DNA of 40,863 bases from an uncultured Bacilli bacterium (lineage in GTDB: Bacteria > Bacillota_I > Bacilli_A > RF39 > UBA660). The translations under genes were made by a program, and so were the position numbers. Each line of letters opens with the position of its first letter. Positions within the stretch are counted from its first letter, which is position 1. Below, piece after piece: positions 40,691 through 40,863 of this stretch. The DNA lies in NCBI GenBank assembly GCA_947581765.1, contig CANPVU010000012.1, forward strand, positions 1-40,863, given 5' to 3'. Below the pieces are notes generated by a model that saw nothing but the letters and a program-made list of their open reading frames with translations, was not told the DNA's origin and made no database searches.

Positions 40691-40863
40691 GGTTGTATTA
40701 TAAATAGTGTTGGTGAGAAAAAATCACTAACACTATTTTACTTCATAAAAGGACATAAGTTTGATACAATGTAATTGACGAAAAACCATTGAAAGGATCG
40801 AAACTTATGTCTATAAATAATTATATCTTAAATTTACTAAATATTGAAGATAAAAATATCTTT
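40691..40863 (+). mobile_element. Start of a probable ISL3-like insertion sequence
   Basis: Tip GGTTGTATTATAAATAGTGTTGGTGA matches the element end at 77; transposase-like ORF begins at 40808 (MSINNYILNLLNIEDKNIF...). Confidence 0.5.
40808..40863 (+). CDS. N-terminus of probable ISL3-family transposase (truncated by window)
   Basis: ATG TCT ATA AAT AAT TAT ATC TTA AAT TTA CTA AAT ATT GAA GAT AAA AAT ATC; GAAAGGATCG RBS. Confidence 0.45.

Larger units (their letters stand above)
38665..40863 (-). mobile_element. Integrated element (serine-recombinase type) inserted in the dacF-like gene; one end near 38664-38672, other end outside the window
   Basis: Recombinase gene directly abuts the carboxypeptidase fragment that begins mid-domain. 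Confidence 0.75.

Noticed and set aside
1-40863. UGA-as-Trp recoding, considered because of the very low GC
   Set aside because: UGA serves as stop at ftsY and Trp is encoded by TGG in intact genes; no in-frame TGA needed to extend conserved proteins.
1-40863. CRISPR array
   Set aside because: No regularly spaced short repeats with unique spacers were seen; the repeats present are gene duplications or Cna_B units.
1-40863. tRNA or rRNA genes
   Set aside because: No GC-richer segment with TTCGA/GGTTCGAATCC-type signatures noticed by eye; the only structured RNA recognised is the T-box. A tRNAscan-SE run would be decisive.

Overview
The window is 40.9 kb of very AT-rich bacterial DNA. It looks like a low-GC Firmicutes/Bacilli-type genome. 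UGA is used as a stop (for example ftsY ends GAT-ATG-TGA), so it does not use a Mycoplasma-type code. Housekeeping genes: ftsY-orf-ylxM with a HerA-type ATPase, RNase J, leuS behind a T-box leader, pyk with a GH31 alpha-glucosidase, hpt, OGG, an ArsC/Spx-like protein, NlpC/P60, and two CotF-like spore-coat proteins. Accessory content: (i) a thioester-domain/Cna_B surface adhesin overlapping a sortase that lacks the expected catalytic Arg; (ii) an island of membrane proteins and lipoproteins with duplicated and decayed modules; (iii) two giant uncharacterised proteins (1383 and 801 aa) that share an H-S-T / [SC]-T-S / E domain resembling ADP-ribosyltransferases by motif. The 1383-aa gene is coupled to a small protein with a degenerate Nudix box; (iv) a large serine recombinase element inserted in a D,D-carboxypeptidase gene at its SxN motif, with the recombinase ORF reading into host sequence. 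Both window ends look like ISL3-like IS termini. All calls come from reading the sequence by eye; no database search was run.
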